DNA of 10,051 bases from Patescibacteria group bacterium UBA7522 (GCA_002476865.1 DLNA01000017.1:1-10051); one strand, 5' to 3'; positions 1-5,030 are shown, numbered from the stretch's first letter. Notes: generated by a model from the letters alone, not told the origin. Numbers and translations are program-made.

Positions 1-1
1 T

Positions 2-75
2 TGGTTCGGGAGGAGGGATTCGAACCCCCGATCACGGGACCAGAACCCGTTGCCTTGCCGCTTGGCTACTCCCGA
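2..75 (-). tRNA. tRNA-Gln (anticodon CUG)
   Basis: Read on the minus strand, this folds into a complete cloverleaf. The 7-bp acceptor stem pairs 69-75 with 6-12, a 5-bp anticodon stem ACGGG/CCCGT encloses the loop TTCTGGT with anticodon CTG, and the T arm has the GTTCGAATC loop. The discriminator is A and the 3' CCA is encoded (2-4). The body resembles bacterial tRNA-Gln. It lies 87 bases downstream of the GreA-like gene on the same strand and I see no separate promoter, so it may be processed from that transcript (inference). Confidence 0.95.
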
Positions 76-165
76 TTAAATTAATTTTTAATTTACAGTT
101 TTGAATTTGAAATGAAATCTCAATTTATAATTTAAAATTAAATATTCACTTCAAATTTTAAATTA
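76..165. repeat. AT-only intergenic island with a 12-bp inverted repeat
   Basis: This gap is almost pure A+T and is built of short degenerate units such as AATTT, TTGAAAT and TTTAAA. It holds a perfect 12-bp inverted repeat (128-139 with 154-165, 14-base loop) whose right arm contains the stop codon of the GreA-like gene. No U tract follows cleanly, so I do not call it a standard terminator, though it could slow or end transcription from that gene. On the reverse strand it contains TTTCATTTCAAATT followed by TGTAAATTA, which also occurs in order in the island at 4902-4968. Confidence 0.55.
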
Positions 166-588
166 CTCAATCGAGTACACCTTATAACTATCTTCTTTTC
201 CGTAACTATTTCTGAATTTAAAGGTATTACCTAACTTTAGTCCAAGCATTTTTTGAGCCAGAGGGGATTCGTTAGAGATAACGCCTTTTAAGGGATCGGA
301 CGTAAATCTGGTTAGGATGGTATACTCACGCTTATCTCCGGTTATTAAATTTTCCAGCTTTACCACCGAGCCAATTTGGACTTGGGCTGGATTTTTTTCG
401 TCAAAATCACGGACAAAAGAATCTTTCAAAATTGAGTTAATCTCGGCAAGTTCATCCTTTAAAGCGTTTGCCTTACGCTGATTTTCAATGGTTGGCTTTC
501 TTTTTCTAGAAAAAAACAAACCAATCTCTTTCTGCCTTTCAGAAAGGATTTTATGCGCAAAAGATGTTAATGGGATTTTTTCTTCCAT
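163..588 (-). CDS. GreA/GreB-like transcription factor with atypical basic tip
   Basis: This 141-residue protein has the Gre fold order: a predicted coiled-coil hairpin at about residues 8-62 and an FKBP-like C-terminal domain at about 68-141. The C-terminal half carries the family pattern VQIGS..KLENL..GDKREYTI and ISNESPLAQKMLGLKLG. GreA and GreB put a helical hairpin into the RNA polymerase secondary channel and use two acidic tip residues (the family's GDL.ENAEY motif) to stimulate cleavage of backtracked RNA. Here the matching stretch is FFSRKRKPTIENQ (residues 25-37), basic rather than acidic, and the N-terminal part is about 13 residues shorter than in E. coli GreA. It therefore probably binds polymerase without the normal cleavage activity (inference). 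No Shine-Dalgarno site precedes the ATG. A promoter at 605-633 would give a leader of about 10 bases. Confidence 0.85.
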   Translation of the reverse strand: MEEKIPLTSFAHKILSERQKEIGLFFSRKRKPTIENQRKANALKDELAEINSILKDSFVRDFDEKNPAQVQIGSVVKLENLITGDKREYTILTRFTSDPLKGVISNESPLAQKMLGLKLGNTFKFRNSYGKEDSYKVYSIE

Positions 589-604
589 AGTTTAAGCAAA
601 GTGA

Positions 605-633
605 ATAATAACATTAAATTGTTATTTAGTAAA
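605..633 (-). promoter_or_regulatory. Sigma70-type promoter for the GreA-like gene
   Basis: On the minus strand, TTTACT (628-633) and TATTAT (605-610) are separated by exactly 17 bases, and TGT just before the -10 box makes it an extended -10. The expected start of transcription is near 598, about 10 bases before the ATG. The -35 is about 30 bases from the opposing -10 at 666-671, so the two promoters diverge and nearly touch. Confidence 0.6.
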
Positions 634-662
634 TAATATTGCTGTTTTTATAAAAAAATAAT

Positions 663-671
663 TGGTATAAT
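663..671 (+). promoter_or_regulatory. Extended -10 promoter of the 690-2144 operon
   Basis: TGGTATAAT is a perfect extended -10 (TGn plus TATAAT). No good -35 lies 16-18 bases upstream, which extended -10 promoters tolerate. Transcription should start near 678, giving a short leader before ATG at 690. Confidence 0.6.
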
Positions 672-689
672 GTTTACTAAGAAAGGGGG

Positions 690-932
690 ATGTCGCTCTT
701 CGTTAGTTTTTGGATAATAATCAAAATCGACAGCACTACAAGCATGATTAAATTAACACCACTTTTAATAACCGGGACCTTGTTATTACTCTTGTTGACA
801 CTCTCCTTTTTGAGCGGAAAAAAAATTCTAAAAGTGTCCCTTAAGTTTCATCAAATCGTAGCTGGTCTTGTTTTTCTTGTCGCAATAATTAACCTTGTTC
901 TTGTTCTTATTTTTATAGGAGAAATCCAGTGA
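690..932 (+). CDS. Small hydrophobic membrane protein, unknown function
   Basis: This 80-residue protein has no family I recognise. Its body is two strongly hydrophobic segments (about residues 22-42, rich in leucine, and about 55-78), separated by a short basic stretch GKKILKVSLKFHQ. The first 18 residues are less hydrophobic, so the true start could instead be ATG at 744, giving 62 residues. The purine run AAAGGGGG touches the ATG at 690 directly, which is too close for ideal Shine-Dalgarno use, and 744 has no site at all. The stop overlaps the next start as GTGA (929-932), so translation is coupled to the response regulator. The arrangement suggests a membrane partner for the products of this operon (inference). 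Confidence 0.65.
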   Translation: MSLFVSFWIIIKIDSTTSMIKLTPLLITGTLLLLLLTLSFLSGKKILKVSLKFHQIVAGLVFLVAIINLVLVLIFIGEIQ

Positions 933-1315
933 AGGAGCTTCTGTTAATCGAGGATGATAAGAAACTGTCTGTAATGTACGCCAAAAAGTTTCAAAACGAG
1001 GGCTTTCACGTTACAATTTCCGAAGGCGGCACTGACGGATTTCAGCTTGCCAGAGGAAACAAGATAGACGTAATTGTTCTTGATTTGATGCTACCTGGCC
1101 TTAGCGGAATCGAGATACTGCAAATGCTCAGAACCGACAAAAAAACCGTAAAGATACCAGTGATCGTCTATACAAATTCGGGTGATGAAGGCAGTAAAAA
1201 CAGGGCGATTACATATGGAGCTGATGAATATATTTTAAAGGTTGATTCAACGCCAGAAGGCCTTTGCCAAACAATAAATAAAGTTTTAACAAGGATGAAA
1301 ATTGAAGAGATTTAA
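929..1315 (+). CDS. Single-domain response regulator (receiver only)
   Basis: This 128-residue protein is a CheY-like receiver domain with no output domain. Visible landmarks are the acidic pair D9-D10, the phosphoacceptor D52 in VLDLMLPG, T82 in VIVYTNSGD, Y101 and K104 in YILK. It should be phosphorylated on D52 by a histidine kinase and act by protein-protein contact. It starts with GTG, preceded by a strong site AGGAGA (917-922) at 6-base spacing, and overlaps the upstream gene by 4 bases and the downstream gene by 14. No kinase adjoins it, but the membrane kinase at 5031 is a possible partner. The operon ties it to two membrane proteins, one with a CAP domain, which is an unusual setting. 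Confidence 0.93.
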   Translation: MKELLLIEDDKKLSVMYAKKFQNEGFHVTISEGGTDGFQLARGNKIDVIVLDLMLPGLSGIEILQMLRTDKKTVKIPVIVYTNSGDEGSKNRAITYGADEYILKVDSTPEGLCQTINKVLTRMKIEEI

Positions 1316-2144
1316 AATATTAATAAAGCACATGATTGTTCCTCATAGAGGCAATGCCTTTAGACCTCACGCTTTTAGGCATGGCTCACTTTCTTTTTAT
1401 TTATTTATCTTAATGACTTTTCAGGTGGCCCTCGGCGTCACGTTTTATTCCGGCCCAGAAGTAAAAGGAGTTAGCACCCTTCAGCTAAAAAACGAAATTA
1501 TAGATATCACAAACCAACAAAGAGCGAAACTTGGTAGTGAACCGTTATATGAAAGTCAAACACTATCACAGGCCGCATCCAAAAAACTTTCCGACATGTT
1601 CAGGAAAAATTATTGGGATCACTCTGGTCCAAATGGAGAAACAGCCTGGCAATTTATTACCAACGAGGGCTATGAATATGAGATTGCCGGAGAAAATTTA
1701 GCCCGCGGTTTCTCCAGTTCCCAATCCGTAGTTAAGGCCTGGATGAACAGCCCGACTCACAAAGAGAATCTTCTAAACAGTAGATTCCAAGAAATAGGAG
1801 TCGCTGTAGGAACGGGTAAAATTCATGGCGCCACAACAACGGTTATCGTTCAGCTTTTTGGCCGACCAAGCACAGAATTTATTGCCCCCAAAACAACTGC
1901 AACTCTCGGAGAGAGCGCAACTATTATCCCGGACGTCAGTATCGAAAATGTTACTCTACCGTCGAAAGCTCCATACTTTATTGTTTGGACCTTAATATTT
2001 GGCCTAATAATATTAGACGGCATAATGCTTCGAAAGCTCGGACTAGATGTTTCGCCAAAGCACTTAAAAAGCTTCCGAATCTCAATCGCTATGTCCATTT
2101 TTATGCTAGCAATTCTTTCAGTTGGAGTCGCCGCAATTATTTAG
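1302..2144 (+). CDS. Membrane-anchored CAP (SCP/PR-1, YkwD-like) domain protein
   Basis: This 280-residue protein has a basic and histidine-rich N-terminus (15-29), a membrane segment at about 31-49, a CAP domain at about 60-188 and two further membrane segments at about 223-243 and 258-278. CAP signature residues are present: H107 in YWDHSGPNG, E131 in AGENLARG and H153 in SPTHKENLL, with a closing VQLFGRP strand. The domain probably faces outside the cell. Bacterial CAP domains are common but their molecular role is largely unsettled. I start it at TTG 1302, because AAGGA at 1291-1295 is well spaced for it; ATG 1332 is the alternative and lacks a good site. The 14-base overlap with the response regulator implies coupled expression. 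No terminator follows. Confidence 0.88.
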   Translation: MKRFKILIKHMIVPHRGNAFRPHAFRHGSLSFYLFILMTFQVALGVTFYSGPEVKGVSTLQLKNEIIDITNQQRAKLGSEPLYESQTLSQAASKKLSDMFRKNYWDHSGPNGETAWQFITNEGYEYEIAGENLARGFSSSQSVVKAWMNSPTHKENLLNSRFQEIGVAVGTGKIHGATTTVIVQLFGRPSTEFIAPKTTATLGESATIIPDVSIENVTLPSKAPYFIVWTLIFGLIILDGIMLRKLGLDVSPKHLKSFRISIAMSIFMLAILSVGVAAII

Positions 2145-2152
2145 ATATTCCG

Positions 2153-2181
2153 TTTACAAAAGGTAAAAAGAAATCTATAAT
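2153..2181 (+). promoter_or_regulatory. Sigma70-type promoter of trxB
   Basis: TTTACA (2153-2158) and TATAAT (2176-2181) are 17 bases apart, with only one mismatch to consensus. The predicted start near 2188 gives a leader of about 33 bases that lacks a recognisable Shine-Dalgarno site. Confidence 0.7.
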
Positions 2182-2220
2182 CGTGAGGCAAATTATCTTT
2201 TAAACTTCAAAGAAAAAAAC

Positions 2221-3141
2221 ATGAAAAAACAAGAAGTATATGACTTAATAATTATTGGTGCGGGTCCAGCAGCAATTTCGGCCGCAATTTATGCAGCCCG
2301 ATATAAAATTAATTTTTTGATTATCGGCGGAGTCCCTGGGGGCAATATGAGCGTCTCTTATGATATTGATAATTATCCCGGATTTGTCCATACAACCGGG
2401 CCCGAATTAACAAAAAATATGATTTCCCAACTCAGGGCCATCGGTCACGAACTGGTTTCAGATAATATTAAAAGAATTACTAGAGAAAAAGAAGTTTTTA
2501 ATCTAACAAGCCAAATGGGGGATTACCAAGCAAAAAGAGTTTTACTGGCTATAGGCACGGAAAGAAACAAGCTAAATGTTCCGGGCGAAAACGAGTTAAT
2601 TGGTAGGGGGGTTTCTTATTGCGCCACTTGCGACGGATTTTTCTTTAAAAATAAAATCGTGGCCGTAATAGGTGGTGGCGATTCCGCCGTTGAGGCCGCT
2701 GTTTTTTTGGGAGAATTAGCAAAAAAAGTTTATATTGTTATCAGAAGAGATGAGTTTAGGGCTGATCCCGATTGGCAAGATCGTCTTGAAAAATCAAAGA
2801 ATATTGAGGTTGTTAAGCTAGCCAAAGTCAAAGAGATTGTCGGTAAAGATAGGGTGGAGAAAATTATTTTAGACAGGGATAATACTGAAATCAAAGTCGA
2901 CGGCGTGTTTATAGAAATAGGCGAAACCCCATCGAGCGTTCTTTTTGAACAGCTAAAATTAAAAAGAGATAAAGATGGCTATGTTTTGATTGATAACGAA
3001 ATGAAAACTTCGCTAAAAGGAATTTGGGCCGCTGGCGACTCTACCACCGGTTCGAACAAATTCCGCCAGATTGTTACTGCTTGTGCCGAAGGAGCCATTG
3101 CGGCCAACACAATTTATACCGATATTCGTGACTCAAAATAA
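2221..3141 (+). CDS. trxB: Thioredoxin reductase (NADPH, FAD-dependent)
   Basis: This 306-residue flavoprotein has the normal length and layout of low-molecular-weight thioredoxin reductase, which passes electrons from NADPH via FAD and a redox disulfide to thioredoxin in the cytoplasm. The FAD motif is GAGPAAISAAIYAAR (13-27), the redox-active disulfide is C134-A-T-C137 followed by DG, the NADPH-domain motif is GGGDSA (151-156), and the C-terminal FAD motif is AAGDSTTGSNKFRQIVTAC near residue 270. The phosphate-binding HRR.xxR pattern reads I174-R175-R176-DEF-R180, with Ile in place of His but the arginines kept. No thioredoxin gene is adjacent. It is a single-gene unit with its own promoter. 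Confidence 0.96.
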   Translation: MKKQEVYDLIIIGAGPAAISAAIYAARYKINFLIIGGVPGGNMSVSYDIDNYPGFVHTTGPELTKNMISQLRAIGHELVSDNIKRITREKEVFNLTSQMGDYQAKRVLLAIGTERNKLNVPGENELIGRGVSYCATCDGFFFKNKIVAVIGGGDSAVEAAVFLGELAKKVYIVIRRDEFRADPDWQDRLEKSKNIEVVKLAKVKEIVGKDRVEKIILDRDNTEIKVDGVFIEIGETPSSVLFEQLKLKRDKDGYVLIDNEMKTSLKGIWAAGDSTTGSNKFRQIVTACAEGAIAANTIYTDIRDSK

Positions 3142-3191
3142 TGGCTTAATAATAATAAAATAGTGCTATTTACGCTTAACCCCCAGTTAAT

Positions 3192-3200
3192 TTATCCACA
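3192..3200 (+). promoter_or_regulatory. Single perfect DnaA-box sequence
   Basis: TTATCCACA matches the E. coli R1 DnaA box exactly. It sits 8 bases before the -35 hexamer at 3209 and overlaps an inverted repeat CACA-TTT-TGTG. It stands alone, so it does not mark an origin. A regulatory role for DnaA here is speculative, and chance occurrence is possible. Confidence 0.3.
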
Positions 3201-3208
3201 TTTTGTGC

Positions 3209-3237
3209 TTGACAGCCCTCTCGGCCTAGTTCATGCT
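3209..3237 (+). promoter_or_regulatory. Promoter of the zinc-ribbon gene
   Basis: A perfect -35 TTGACA (3209-3214) is followed 17 bases later by CATGCT (3232-3237), a weak -10. The strong -35 and correct spacing make a promoter likely, with transcription starting near 3244 and a leader of about 84 bases before ATG 3328. Confidence 0.45.
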
Positions 3238-3302
3238 TAAAACACGTATGTTTAAGGCCAAATAGGCATCGTGTCTGACACAACATACAGCGCCAAGAGC
3301 GC
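3236..3302 (+). promoter_or_regulatory. Structured 5' leader with alternative pairings
   Basis: Several perfect pairings compete here. CTTAA (3236-3240) pairs with TTAAG (3252-3256), with an inner ACA/TGT. GTATGTT (3246-3252) pairs with AACATAC (3282-3288). ACACG (3242-3246) pairs with CGTGT (3270-3274). GTGT (3271-3274) pairs with ACAC (3278-3281). A last small hairpin, GCGC-CAAGA-GCGC (3290-3302), ends 11 bases before the ribosome-binding site. I do not recognise a known riboswitch. If transcription starts near 3244, only some of these can form in the mRNA. Confidence 0.3.
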
Positions 3303-3313
3303 AAACAAAAGAG

Positions 3314-3323
3314 AGGAGGTGAT
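3314..3323 (+). promoter_or_regulatory. Very strong Shine-Dalgarno site
   Basis: AGGAGGTGAT is complementary to the 3' end of 16S rRNA over its whole length and lies just before ATG 3328. It fixes this ATG rather than the upstream in-frame GTG at 3271 as the start, and suggests high expression of the small protein. Confidence 0.85.
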
Positions 3324-3327
3324 ACAA

Positions 3328-3471
3328 ATGGCAGAAGCGTATTGCGTAAAGTGTAAAGCAAAAAGAGAGATGAAAGACGTTCAAGAAGTAACTATGAAGA
3401 ACGGTCGAAAAGCAGATAAAGGAACTTGCCCTGAGTGCGGAACAGGAATGTTCAGAATCAAAGGGAACTAA
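3328..3471 (+). CDS. DUF5679-type small zinc-ribbon protein
   Basis: This 47-residue protein has two CxxC knuckles, YCVKCKAKREM (C6, C9) and CPECGTGMFRI (C34, C37), which should bind one zinc ion. It is basic in the middle (MKNGRKADKG). I recognise the AYCVKCKAKREM...NGR...CPECGTxMFRI pattern as DUF5679, short proteins of unknown function that are frequent in Patescibacteria and some other bacteria (from memory). The ribbon and charge would fit contact with RNA, DNA or ribosomes, but nothing here proves it. It ends with tandem TAA TAA stops and is closed by the terminator at 3499, so it is a single-gene unit with a strong ribosome-binding site. Confidence 0.85.
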   Translation: MAEAYCVKCKAKREMKDVQEVTMKNGRKADKGTCPECGTGMFRIKGN

Positions 3472-3498
3472 TAAAGGACTTGAGAGAAATCTTTTCAA

Positions 3499-3539
3499 GA
3501 ACAACCCTGAACCCCATGAGGTTCGGGGTTGTTTATTTG
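3499..3539 (+). terminator. Rho-independent terminator of the zinc-ribbon gene
   Basis: A 14-bp stem (3500-3513 with 3520-3533, one G-U pair) encloses the loop CCATGA and is followed by TATTT. It lies 27 bases after the stop codon. Confidence 0.9.
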
Positions 3540-3540
3540 G

Positions 3541-3569
3541 TTGAGAAAGTTACCGAAATCTGTTAAAAT
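3541..3569 (+). promoter_or_regulatory. Promoter of tRNA-Glu
   Basis: TTGAGA (3541-3546) and TAAAAT (3564-3569) are 17 bases apart, with TGT before the -10 as an extended element. The predicted start near 3576 puts a leader of about 110 bases, made of the AT-rich repeat, in front of the tRNA. It follows directly on the previous terminator. Confidence 0.6.
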
Positions 3570-3576
3570 CAGCAGG

Positions 3577-3677
3577 CGAATTTGAAATTTGAAATTTACA
3601 ATTTGAAGTGAAATTTTCATGTTTTAAATTTCTAAATATTAAAATTTCATTCAAACTTAAAAATTCTAAATTAAAAC
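3577..3677. repeat. AT-rich intergenic repeat island
   Basis: This stretch is made of repeated AATTTGAA-like units (about three direct copies near 3579-3606). It also holds an inverted repeat TGAAATTTT (3609-3617) with AAAATTTCA (3641-3649). The 14-base string ATTAAAATTTCATT (3638-3651) recurs at 4922-4935. It contains no open reading frame and would be transcribed as the leader of tRNA-Glu if the promoter at 3541 is used. Confidence 0.6.
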
Positions 3678-3687
3678 GCAGCGCCAT

Positions 3688-3762
3688 GGCCCGTTCGTTT
3701 AATGGTTAGGACGCCAGGTTCTCATCCTGGTAACAGGGGTTCGATTCCCCTACGGGCTACCA
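3688..3762 (+). tRNA. tRNA-Glu (anticodon CUC)
   Basis: The acceptor stem GGCCCGT pairs with ACGGGCT and includes a G1-U72 wobble, a feature seen in other bacterial tRNA-Glu genes. The anticodon stem CCAGG/CCTGG encloses TTCTCAT with anticodon CTC. The T arm is AGGGG-TTCGATT-CCCCT, and discriminator A and CCA are encoded (3759-3762). It is flanked by its own promoter and a terminator, so it is probably a single-gene transcript. A tRNA-Glu with anticodon UUC should exist elsewhere in the genome to read GAA. Confidence 0.96.
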
Positions 3763-3806
3763 AAGAGCTGGAAATACATTCGTGTATCGCCAGTTCTTTT
3801 AGTTTT
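3763..3806 (+). terminator. Terminator after tRNA-Glu
   Basis: AAGAGCTGG (3763-3771) pairs with CCAGTTCTT (3790-3798), one G-U pair. A 2x2 internal mismatch AA/CG follows, then ATACA/TGTAT closed by a UUCG tetraloop (3779-3782). TTTTAGTTTT follows the stem. It starts directly after the tRNA CCA. Confidence 0.75.
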
Positions 3807-3865
3807 AAGGGCGATGAGGACGAAAATCGATACAACCCCAGACAATCTTTAAAATACACCTTTTT

Positions 3866-3893
3866 TTGACATTCAAGAGATGACTGATATAAT
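3866..3893 (+). promoter_or_regulatory. Consensus promoter giving a near-leaderless mRNA
   Basis: Both hexamers are perfect: TTGACA (3866-3871) and TATAAT (3888-3893), with a 16-base spacer and TGA making an extended -10. Transcription should start near 3900, only about 3 bases before ATG 3903, so no ribosome-binding site can lie on the mRNA. Confidence 0.85.
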
Positions 3894-3902
3894 CACTCTT
3901 GC

Positions 3903-4838
3903 ATGAAAAAGTTTTTTGCGTTTTTTTTAATAGCCGCTGCGCTCATTTTTGGATTTTTGTGGGTCAATGGAGATCCCAGAAACGATGGTTATGTTGCAGG
4001 CATCACAGACCAAGAAGAGTTAAGAGAAAAAGAAAATCTCATAAGAGATAATACTGAAAAATATCAACCCAAGTTCACAAAAAAAACAAAAGAAGAGGAG
4101 ATTAACATTTCGGCCAAATCGGCTATTGTCGTTGATCAAGAGACAAACGAAATATTATATGCTAAAAACATTGACCAAAAGCTTCCGCCAGCGTCAATCA
4201 TTAAAATCTTAACCTTTATAATTGCAAAAGAGGTTTATCAAGAAAATGATTTAATCGAAATTTCACAACACGCCTCTGAACAAATTTCGAATAAGATAAA
4301 CATGAAAGCAGGAGAAAAGATTAGGACAAGTGATCTTCTTTACGGACTGATGATGATCTCTGCAAACGACGCTGCTTATGCATTAGCCGATTTTTACAAA
4401 GATGGTTTTGATGGTTTCGTAAACCTGGCAAATAGAAAAGTCGAACAACTTGGCCTTAAAAATACCAAAATAAAGAATCCGGCCGGACTAGATGATTCCG
4501 AGCAATTTTCAACCGCATTCGATATGGCAACAATCACCAGATACGCCCTTTTGAATCATCCTGACATTATAAAATATGCCGGTAAAACAAAAGAGCACTC
4601 CGTATATGCAACCGATCACAACGAGCCGCACTGGTGGTTTGGACACCTTTCGAGGATGCTAAGGGTCTATCCCTATATGATTGCCGCCAAAACAGGGTTC
4701 ACATATGATGCCGGAAATACCTATGTTGGAATTGCCGAAAAGAATAATCGCAAAATAATTATGGTGATGCTGGGGTCAAAAAACACCAGCGCTAACGAAG
4801 ATGTAAAAAAACTATTGGATTTTGGCTTTGCAAATTAG
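3903..4838 (+). CDS. D-alanyl-D-alanine carboxypeptidase-like penicillin-binding protein (S11 family)
   Basis: This 311-residue protein carries all three active-site motifs of low-molecular-weight penicillin-binding proteins: S98-I-I-K101 (nucleophile and lysine), S153-A-N155 and K263-T-G265. Such enzymes trim the terminal D-Ala from peptidoglycan stem peptides outside the cytoplasmic membrane. The N-terminus MKKFFAFFLIAAALIFGFLW is a signal or anchor segment with no clear cleavage site, followed by a charged linker (about 36-66) before the catalytic domain (about 67-305). It lacks the beta-rich C-terminal domain and amphipathic tail of E. coli PBP5, so anchoring is probably N-terminal. It is a single-gene unit with a consensus promoter. 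It implies that the organism makes and remodels peptidoglycan. Confidence 0.92.
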   Translation: MKKFFAFFLIAAALIFGFLWVNGDPRNDGYVAGITDQEELREKENLIRDNTEKYQPKFTKKTKEEEINISAKSAIVVDQETNEILYAKNIDQKLPPASIIKILTFIIAKEVYQENDLIEISQHASEQISNKINMKAGEKIRTSDLLYGLMMISANDAAYALADFYKDGFDGFVNLANRKVEQLGLKNTKIKNPAGLDDSEQFSTAFDMATITRYALLNHPDIIKYAGKTKEHSVYATDHNEPHWWFGHLSRMLRVYPYMIAAKTGFTYDAGNTYVGIAEKNNRKIIMVMLGSKNTSANEDVKKLLDFGFAN

Positions 4839-4901
4839 GCAGGCATCGATTTCAAATAAAAAAGATTGAGAACAAGAATCACGACTACCGACAACAGATT
4901 C

Positions 4902-4968
4902 TAAAATTTTGTAATTAAGACATTAAAATTTCATTTCAAATTTCAAGTTGCAAATTGTAAATTACAGA
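4902..4968. repeat. AT-rich intergenic repeat island
   Basis: It shares ATTAAAATTTCATT (4922-4935) with the island at 3577, and TTTCATTTCAAATT plus TGTAAATTA with the reverse strand of the island at 76. TGTAATT (4910-4916) and AATTACA (4960-4966) form its outer inverted repeat. It separates the carboxypeptidase gene from the heptamer repeat. No clear terminator lies between 4838 and here. Confidence 0.55.
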
Positions 4969-4971
4969 GCT

Positions 4972-5005
4972 GCTTCTTGCTTCTTGCTTCTTGCTTCTTG
5001 CTTCT
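4972..5005 (+). repeat. Heptamer tandem repeat (GCTTCTT), 4.9 copies
   Basis: GCTTCTT is repeated perfectly at 4972, 4979, 4986 and 4993, with a fifth copy of six bases at 5000-5005. It is non-coding and runs into the spacer region of the kinase promoter, so the -35 hexamer is taken from the repeat itself. Confidence 0.95.
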
Positions 5006-5020
5006 GATTTATTATATAAT
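4991..5020 (+). promoter_or_regulatory. Promoter of the histidine kinase gene
   Basis: TATAAT (5015-5020) is perfect. The best -35 is TTGCTT (4991-4996, 18-base spacer), half matching consensus and lying inside the heptamer array. The start near 5027 leaves about 4 bases before ATG 5031. Confidence 0.6.
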
Positions 5021-5030
5021 TTAACAAGAA

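Noticed and set aside
1985..2203. 72-residue plus-strand reading frame overlapping the end of the CAP gene.
   Set aside because: It is in another frame of the well-supported CAP gene, with no ribosome-binding site or recognisable sequence.
3192..3200. Chromosome origin at the DnaA box.
   Set aside because: Only one box is present, with no cluster, no adjacent dnaA or dnaN and no AT-rich unwinding element in the right arrangement.
3271..3327. GTG start at 3271 extending the zinc-ribbon protein to 66 residues.
   Set aside because: The AGGAGGTGAT site just before ATG 3328 decides the start, and the extension lies within the structured leader and does not look like the family.
3807..3839. Hammerhead-ribozyme-like letters (GATGAG...GACGAAA...ATAC with GGG/CCC flanks) between the tRNA-Glu terminator and the promoter at 3866.
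   Set aside because: The invariant CUGAUGA is incomplete (the U after C is missing), there is no room for stem II, and stem III would have no loop. Only a 4-bp CGAT/ATCG hairpin with a bulged GGG/CCC extension can form, so I treat it as chance.
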